Source: Capra hircus (lineage: Eukaryota; Chordata; Mammalia; Artiodactyla; Bovidae). Taken from it: a stretch of 64,000 nucleotides of DNA. The stretch covers positions 60,469,362 through 60,533,361 of the forward strand of contig NC_030826.1 of the NCBI RefSeq assembly GCF_001704415.2, written 5' to 3'. The notes beneath the pieces are model-generated. The model saw only the letters and a program-made list of their open reading frames with translations. It did not search any database and was not told the origin of the DNA. Positions 58,195 through 64,000 of this stretch are shown here, one piece after another (the first letter of the stretch is position 1; every line of letters begins with the position of its first letter). Made by a program: the position numbers and the translations under genes.

Positions 58195-58390
58195 CGAAAG
58201 TGACAGTCGCTCAGTCGAGTCTGACTCTTTGCGACCCCATGGACGATACAGTCCGTGGAATTCTCCAGGCCAGAATCCTGGAGTGGGTAGCCTTTCCCTT
58301 CTCCAGGGGATCTTCCCAACCCAGGGATCAAACCCAGGTCTCCCACCATTGCAGGCGGATTCTTTACCAGCTGAGTCACCAGGGAAGCCT
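58195..58390 (-). mobile_element. Bov-tA SINE, intron 7
   Basis: Antisense from GAAAGTGACAGTCGCTCAGTC to GCTGAGTCACCAGGGAAGCC. Confidence 0.94.
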
Positions 58391-58691
58391 ACCTCAAATA
58401 ACATGTATGCTTCTCTATATAGTTGCGTGGTTTTTAACTGACTCTGTTTCCTATCAACACATTAAAAGCTAGGTCCTCTATTTGAAAGCTTGCCGAGTTG
58501 TGGTTTTGTTCATATTTGAACATGTCTAACTGCAGAGACACCTGGTAGTTTCTGCTTTCTGTGAGGCTGAGATGGTCATGTTTGCCTATTACATAGATAA
58601 TGAGCAGTTTTAAATATTTGTCAGTTTATATTGTTAATGTATAGCACTGTTTGTGTGAAAATTAAATGTCTCAGCATGACCTTTAGAAATT

Positions 58692-58904
58692 TGTTGTTTT
58701 TTAGTTGCTAAGACATGTGTGTCCAACTCCTTGGGACCCCATGGACTATAGCTCACCAGGCTCCTTTGTCCTTGGTATTTCCTGAGCAGAGATACTGGAG
58801 TGGGTGGTCACTTCCTCCTCCAGGGGATCTTCCCAACCCAGAGATTGAACCCGTGTCTCTTGCATTGGCAGACGGATTCTTTACCACTGAGCCACCAAGG
58901 AATT
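58692..58904 (-). mobile_element. Bov-tA SINE, intron 7
   Basis: Antisense from TTGTTGTTTTTTAGTTGCTAAG to CTTTACCACTGAGCCACCAAGG. Ends 137 bp before exon 8. Confidence 0.93.
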
Positions 58905-59040
58905 AATTGGGAATTGATTGAATTTTAGTGAATGTAGTTTCTAATGAAAATAGCTTGTTTTTTCACAAGCAAAAATTTAATCTTATTTTTACATCGGTGT
59001 ACATGAACAATGTATTAACATTAACATTTGTATCTTACAG

Positions 59041-59229
59041 GTATTTTTTGCTTTAATGCTGACGCCTCTTTTTAAAAAATCAAAGCATGTGGGAATAGCT
59101 GAATTCTTGGTCACGGTGGCTTTTGGATTTGTTGGCCTCTTGGTGGTCCTCGTGGAAAGTTTCCCCCGATCGCTAGTGTGGCTGCTCAGCCCCCTCTGTC
59201 AGTGCGCCTTCCTGATTGGCGTCGCGCAG
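59041..59229 (+). CDS. ABCA5: ABCA5 exon 8: TM4-TM5, in-frame 63-codon exon
   Basis: The acceptor is ATCTTACAG; the donor is CAG|GTGCGT. Residues 311-373: VFFALMLTPLFKKSKHVGIA, then TM5 at about 328-350, then SFPRSLVWLLSPLCQCAFLI. The exon is exactly 189 nt in phase 0-0, so skipping it would delete 63 residues without a frameshift. It is bracketed by two minus-strand Bov-tA copies upstream and two plus-strand copies downstream. Confidence 0.95.
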
Positions 59230-59517
59230 GTGCGTGAAGTGTCCCGTCTCACCTTCCCCCGGCGCGCGCTTCCTCTCCACTTCCATGCAGCGTAGTATAC
59301 TACCATGAACCCTGCCTTTGGTTAGGGTTAGACATGAGAAGGGGTGCTATTTGAAAACCAGAGTATGTTTTATATTGATTTCATTTATGTTTTCTCCGTT
59401 TTTAAGCTTTTCATTTGTATGACCTTTTTATCAACGAGCTCTCCACTTTTTCTTTTAATGGAACTCAGTAGTCTGTTTCACTGGAACAGCTCAGCTTGTT
59501 AGAAGTCACTGGTTAAA

Positions 59518-59732
59518 GCACCAGGTGGCTCAGTTGTATAGAATTCATCTCCCAACACAGGAGACACAGCTTTGACCCCTGGGTTGGAAAGATCCCCTGG
59601 AGGAGGAAATGGCAAACCTCTTCCCTCCAGTATTCTTGCCTGGGAAATCCCATGGACAGAAGAGCCTGGCAGGTTACAGTCCTTGGGGTTACAAAGAGTC
59701 GGACACGACTTAGTACCTAGACAACCACAGTT
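59518..59732 (+). mobile_element. Bov-tA SINE, intron 8
   Basis: CACCAGGTGGCTCAGTTGTA head to GTCGGACACGACTTAGTACC end. Confidence 0.92.
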
Positions 59733-59766
59733 CTTATCTCACTACTATGGTCATCAAAAATTTGTC

Positions 59767-59845
59767 TTCGTGACCCAGGGACTGAACCCAGGTCTCCCAC
59801 ACTGGCAGGCGTGTTCTCTACCGTCTGAGCCACCAGGGAACCCTG
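59767..59845 (-). mobile_element. Bov-tA SINE, tRNA part only
   Basis: TGACCCAGGGACTGAACCCAG to CCGTCTGAGCCACCAGGGAA in antisense. Confidence 0.87.
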
Positions 59846-59894
59846 GTGGGTTTTATAGGTCCAGGACTCGGGATTGTCTTTATCTGAATAGTAG

Positions 59895-60117
59895 TGGTGT
59901 TTATGGGCTTCCCCTGTGGCTCAGCTGGTAAAGAATCCACCCGCAATGCGGGAGACCTGGGTTTGATCCCTAGATTAGGAAGATCCCCTGGAAAAAAGGA
60001 AATATTACCCACTCCAGTATTCTGGCCTGGAGAATTCCATGGACTGTATAGTCCATGGGGTCGCAAAGAGTCGGACACAACTGAGCGACTTTCTCTTTCA
60101 CTTTCATTGGTGTTTAT
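59895..60117 (+). mobile_element. Bov-tA SINE with perfect 10-bp target duplication
   Basis: SINE 59905-60107. TGGTGTTTAT at 59895-59904 and 60108-60117. It ends GCGACTTTCTCTTTCACTTTC. Confidence 0.95.
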
Positions 60118-60779
60118 AATGTGATTTTTCTTAGTTTTTAAGAGCAGTGAGGCTCTAAGAGGAAAATTCTCACAAAAAACTGCTTTATATATTAGGACAT
60201 ATATTTAGTTAATGTGTAAAGAAGAAAAAATGTGATCACTTCATATAAGAAGTAACTGGCTGGATAGGGATGCTGACGCCCTCTGCGGTACAGTTAGAGT
60301 CTGTCCCTTCACGGCGGGCTTGCAACACGGGCGAAACCTCAGCACTACTGTCCTTCCTCCCGCTCTGCCAGCACACCTGCTGTGAATAATTTAATATCAG
60401 CGTTGATTAGTTTTAGCCCCTTCTCCCTTTTCAGGGTTGAAAGGTGCTGACCATAAGTTTATCCTCTGATAACTTGTGTGACTTCTCTGGACCGTAAACC
60501 CTTTCGCTAGCGTCAGCTTTCATTTTATTTGATAGCCGTAGCACTAACAAGACACGCTGCAAGAGCCGACCGACGGCTTTAAAAACATGACCAGACAGGG
60601 CTGTCGGGGTAACTCACGTTCTGGTCAAGCTTTTATCGTTCTCTGTATAAGTTCACATTGCTCGTTTGGCTAGGCCGTTCACTCTCCTAGCGGCCTGGTT
60701 TCTTGACTCTGGGCATAACGTGGCTTTTGCTTATTTTTGGCCATTTTCATATTATCGGGTGAACGTTTCTGTTTTCCAG
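60118..60779 (+). other. ABCA5 intron 8, right part
   Basis: No feature recognised. Confidence 0.5.
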
Positions 60780-60927
60780 GTCATGCATTTAGAAGACGTT
60801 GATGAAGGTGCTTTAGTTTCTAATTTGACTGAAGGCCCGTGTCCTCTAATCATTGCCATTATGATGCTGCTTCTTAACAGCATTTTCTACGCCCTCTTGG
60901 CTGTTTATCTTGATCAAGTCATTCCAG
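60780..60927 (+). CDS. ABCA5: ABCA5 exon 9: loop and TM6
   Basis: The acceptor is CTGTTTTCCAG; the donor is CCAG|GTATGC. Residues 374-422 plus one nt: VMHLEDVDEGALVSNLTEG with sequon N388-L-T, then TM6 (about 395-415, IIAIMMLLLNSIFYALLAVY) ending LDQVIPG. The D-Q-V-x-PG ending before a glycine-rich, positively charged stretch is characteristic of ABCA TMD1. Confidence 0.95.
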
Positions 60928-61064
60928 GTATGCAGGTAGCCACTGAATTTTACTTAAAAGATTTTTCAGGTTTTTGTCCACCTAAAGTTATCTTAATTTT
61001 TCTTCTTACAAGATTAATGGTTTATTGTTTTTGATTTTTTTAAATATTCCTTTTGAAATATTCA

Positions 61065-61255
61065 TTTATTTTTAATTGCGGGAGAGTTGCTTTGCAATAT
61101 AGTGTTGGTTTCTGCCATACATCAATGTGAACCAGCCTCATGTATACATGTCCCCTCCCTTTGGAGCCTCCCTCCCACCTCCCTCTCCATCCCACCCCGC
61201 TATGTTGTCGCAGAGCACCAAGTTGAGCTTCCGGTGAGTTAACTTAATTTTAGCT
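61065..61255 (-). mobile_element. Ruminant L1 3' UTR fragment, intron 9
   Basis: Antisense: GTTGCTTTGCAATATAGTGTTG, TGCCATACATCAATGTGAACC, CCTCCCACCTCCCTCTCC, GAGCACCAAGTTGAGCTTCC. Confidence 0.8.
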
Positions 61256-61727
61256 TTTTTTCTAGCTGAGTACTCTAAGTCGTATTCACTGTTAACAGCT
61301 TTTAATTTAATTGTAATTGTATTTTGTACCTTATACCTTAACTTCCAGTGAATGTAAGGAGACTGGGCAAAAAGAGACAGTTTGTTTTGAAAGCCTTAAA
61401 TCCCTAATTGAGCTTCTTAACTCTGTCCTTCCCCATGTCCATTTTTTTGGCTGAAGCACTTCTCTACTGTACCCTCTAAGGTCCAAGACAGTGGAACAAC
61501 CTTGCAACCTCTCCCATCCCCGTGTCTTCTACCCTCCACCTACTTCAAGCCTGTGCAGGTTCAGAATATTCTAGAATGACCCCTGCCCCCTCCCTTCCCC
61601 CTTGAGGTCCTCGTTCCTTTGTCTGTCTTCTTGATCTGCAGTCTTACATGACGAGACACATGTGACTTCTAAGTTTTAATTACTTACAGTTGAACAAATG
61701 AGCAGTTCCTTCCTCAGCAGGGCAAGT
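61256..61727 (+). other. ABCA5 intron 9, nothing recognised
   Basis: No feature seen. Confidence 0.45.
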
Positions 61728-62112
61728 GTTGTGTCGGTCGCTCAGTCCTGTCCCACTCTTGGTGACCCCATGGACTGTAGCCCCCCAGGATTTATTGCCT
61801 GGTGCCTGCATGGGGTTGCACTTCTTTGTTCACGTCCAGTGGGAGAGGGACAGGAAACTTGTGCCCAGCAAGCCCTTCGTTTCTTTCTAGTTGGTGCCCG
61901 CTCCTCTGTCCACGGGATTCTCCAGGCCAGCATCCTGGAGTGGACAGCCACGCCCTCCTCCAGGGGATCCTCCCGACCCAGGGATGGAACTCAGGTCTCC
62001 CGCGGTGCCAGCAGGTTCGCCCTCCTCCAGGGGATCCTCCCGACCCAGGGATGGAACCCAGGTCTCCCGTGGGACCAGCAGATTCTTTACCAGCTGAGCC
62101 CCCAGGGAGCAG
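61728..62112 (-). mobile_element. Bov-tA SINE with internal insertion and duplication
   Basis: Antisense Bov-tA begins GTGTCGGTCGCTCAGTCCTG. Inside the normally continuous CCAGGCTCCTCTGTCC block it is split by a 107-bp insert (about 61790-61897) that closely matches 62661-62769. Further on, a roughly 67-bp segment (CCTCCTCCAGGGGATCCTCC...) occurs twice in tandem, at about 61951-62017 and 62020-62086. Confidence 0.88.
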
Positions 62113-62660
62113 CGCAGGCGCCTGCCGAGGGGTCAGCAGCTGCGCCTGGTCACTGGTCGCAGTGCAGCCGAGGTCTCATCCACTGTTGCGAAGTCCTGTT
62201 TGGCTGCACTGTTCTAGACCATGGCAGTAGTGCTTATCTAATCACCTACCTCAAGCCTGTCTAAGAACCTTGCCGTTGCCTTTAGTCAAGCTGATCACAT
62301 GCTCAGAAACCTCGCTGAGCACATCCTGGGGAATTAGAGAAACTTGTCCAGCATCGGTGTCCTGCTCGGTGCCTTTATGCATCCAGTCCCTTGGCACCGC
62401 TGTTCCCCTCCCCTTATTGTGTTTTATATCCATCCATTCAGTCCTGTTTATTTAAACACATCTCCAGTGTATCAGTTAGGTTATGTTTAGTTACTCATGT
62501 AACAGAGGACCTTTTTTTTAATTGTCTTAAGCAAGGAGGAAATCAATCTCTTCATTCAGAGTCCAGAGTCAGGGTGGGCTCCCAGTTGGTTGCCTTGCTT
62601 GGCTGTGCCATCAGGATCCCACCTTCTCCATGTTGCTGTTCCTGTCTCAGAGTCTGGCTG

Positions 62661-62769
62661 ATTTATTGCCTGGTGCCTGCATGGGGTTGCACTTCTTCAT
62701 TCACGTCCAGTGGGAGAGGGACAGGAGACTTGTGCCCAGCAAGCCCTTCGCTTCTTTCTAGTTGGTGCC
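62661..62769 (+). repeat. Partner copy of the 107-bp insert
   Basis: TTTATTGCCTGGTGCCTGCA to CTTCTTTCTAGTTGGTGCC, about 96% like 61790-61897 by eye. Here it continues smoothly into flanking sequence on both sides, so this is the likely source. Confidence 0.88.
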
Positions 62770-63457
62770 TGCTCGTGGCTGAAGCAGAGGAGTCACCAGA
62801 GCCTGCACGGTGCCCGTCTGGTCCACTGGACTCTCTCTAGTTGGGAGCGGCTCCCTCTGAAATGTGGTCATCGGCGGGGGGCGTGTTGGAAAGGGTGGGG
62901 AATGTTGGTTCCCTGGGGAGAGAGGGAGAAAGTCCGCCCGTGCCCTGGGCCGCCAGACTGGCGTCTCCGGTGTCGGTTCTGCCCTGTTACTCTCCTCCAT
63001 CTAAAAAGTCCTCTCTGTGAGCTCTAGCAGCCTTTCTGAATACTGTCTGCTCCCAAAAGACTAAGGTGATGCCGACTCAAGCCTTCAGAATACCCCGATG
63101 TACACTCTTCACCTTCTGAACTCTTGCTGGCACTCATGCCTTACGTTGTCCGCTGTGTGTTAGCCATTAGATATGTGCGTGTCCTCATAATGATGGAAGT
63201 CTCCAGGGCAGAAAACGTGCCCTGCTTACCTTTACGTTCCATGGACTCACAGCAACCCTGAAACTTTTTATGGACAAGAGTTATCTGTCAGAAAGACTTC
63301 TATTTTTCCCGCACTGTTGACTTAATAATTTATGTCTAAACTTTAGGTTGTCTTAGGTTTCACAGACTGCCTTTCTGATTTAAACACTAGTTTTCAGAAA
63401 TAATTTGTTAGGATAACTCAGTTGTGTGTTTTTTTTTTCTCTCTCTCTTTTTTTCAG
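62770..63457 (+). other. ABCA5 intron 9, right part
   Basis: No recognised repeat. Ends in a long T/C tract before exon 10. Confidence 0.5.
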
Positions 63458-63626
63458 GAGAATTTGGCTTACGGAGATCATCGTTTTATTTTCTGAAGCC
63501 ATCATATTGGTCAAAGAGCAAAAGGAATTATGAGGAGTTATCAGAGGGCAACGTGAATGGGAATGTTAGTTTTAGTGAAATTGTTGAGCCTGTTTCTTCA
63601 GAATTTATAGGAAAAGAAGCCATCAG
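63458..63626 (+). CDS. ABCA5: ABCA5 exon 10: linker before nucleotide-binding domain 1
   Basis: The acceptor follows a long T/C tract, TTTTTTTCAG. The exon completes G423 and encodes residues to 478 plus two nt: GEFGLRRSSFYFLKPSYWSK, then NYEELSEGNVNG and VEPVSSEFIGKEAIR. It is the cytosolic linker after TM6. The first ABC domain (Walker A) should start in the next exons, beyond the window. The donor is CATCAG|GTATGA. Confidence 0.95.
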
Positions 63627-63937
63627 GTATGATTTAATCTCTGGCAGTTTAGGTGTTAAGAGCTGCTCATGGGACATGCCATGTGTAAATCCTGTCTTTT
63701 ATGTAATGTGTTAAGCATGGTATTTTAGGAGATTTGGTACACGTTTGGTGATTTTTAAAAAACAGTATCAAGGGCTAATTCTCTTTTAAGTTTTTATTTT
63801 CTTTGTAACTATTTAGAATAAATTTGCTGCTAGGTTTGACATTTTACGTTTGAATAGAAAATTTTTTAAGTAATAAAATCTAGTATTTATAAAATTAAGC
63901 CATTTAAAATTTTTTTCATTATGTAAATTAAGAGGGA

Positions 63938-64000
63938 TTCACTCATAGCTCAGTTGGTAGAGAATCTGCCTGCAATGCAGGAGACCTGGGTTCAGTTCCT
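63938..64000 (+). mobile_element. Bov-tA SINE, cut by the window edge
   Basis: TCATAGCTCAGTTGGTAGAG, GACCTGGGTTCAGTTCCT: the tRNA-like head only. Confidence 0.85.

Larger units (their letters stand above)
34640..64000 (+). other. ABCA5: ABCA5 gene, 5' part (promoter to exon 10); runs off the right edge
   Basis: Nine coding exons on the + strand join in frame to give the first 478 residues of an ABC subfamily A full transporter, about 1640 residues long in mammals. The protein opens with MATTVREDGVW and RTKKSSVQ. It has one TM helix, a lumenal loop with N-x-T/S sites, five more TM segments, and the ABCA coupling-helix motif EKEKKLKEFLKIMG. I recognise this as ABCA5 rather than ABCA6/8/9/10 from its N-terminus and exon residues. 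Family knowledge places ABCA5 in late endosomes and lysosomes, with proposed roles in sterol and lipid handling. Neither nucleotide-binding domain is in the window. Exon 1 is inferred, so the gene start is approximate. MAP2K6, the known head-to-head neighbour in mammals, was not seen. Confidence 0.93.

Noticed and set aside
1..64000. tRNA genes suggested by the many GGTTCGATCC box B motifs
   Set aside because: Each lies in a SINE with a tRNA-Glu-derived head; none forms an intact tRNA with anticodon and acceptor stem.
1..64000. CRISPR arrays, operons, phage or bacterial mobile elements
   Set aside because: Repeats are dispersed SINE/LINE copies, not regularly spaced. Introns and CpG-island features show vertebrate nuclear DNA.

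Overview
This window is nuclear DNA from a ruminant, most likely a bovid. It is dense with Bov-tA/Bov-A2 SINEs, RTE-type BovB LINE copies and ruminant L1 3' ends, a combination confined to ruminants. Nothing seen separates cattle, sheep, goat or other bovids. No bacterial, phage or organellar features are present.

The only protein-coding gene I can support is the 5' part of ABCA5, an ABC subfamily A lipid-type transporter, on the + strand. Its probable promoter is a TATA-less CpG island at about 34.38-35.11 kb, with GC boxes, an ETS-type site and a 29-bp tandem repeat. A first non-coding exon probably ends near 34718 (inferred). Intron 1 is about 13.5 kb. Nine coding exons follow: 48262-48381, 49412-49616, 50370-50531, 53923-54011, 55496-55725, 57296-57437, 59041-59229, 60780-60927 and 63458-63626. 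All reading phases join, giving 478 complete codons plus 2 nt. These encode the N-terminus, TM1, the first lumenal domain, TM2-TM6 and the linker before the first nucleotide-binding domain, so the gene continues past the right edge. All junctions are GT-AG except intron 4, which needs a GC donor.

The 34 kb upstream of the promoter is intergenic. I see no gene in it. It is a layered mosaic: old L2, L1M and MIR remnants, two internally deleted Tigger-like DNA transposons, LTR-like pieces, tRNA-Glu/CHR SINEs, and young BovB, L1 and Bov-tA insertions. Several young insertions have clear target-site duplications, so their order can be read. A solo-LTR-like element lies at 20.4-20.8 kb and a GC-rich unique stretch at 2.6-3.5 kb.

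Within ABCA5, intron 1 carries a 2-kb L1 with target-site duplications and a roughly 0.7-kb complex TG repeat. Intron 4 carries a BovB whose 5' part is inverted (a twin-priming signature) and which was later interrupted by a Bov-tA. Exon 8 is bracketed by Bov-tA copies in opposite orientations. Intron 9 holds a SINE containing a 107-bp insert that matches sequence about 870 bp downstream, plus a local tandem duplication.

I found no previously undescribed biological system. The most informative observations are structural: the GC-AG intron, the inverted BovB, the templated insertion, the inverted SINE pairs round exon 8, and the promoter architecture.
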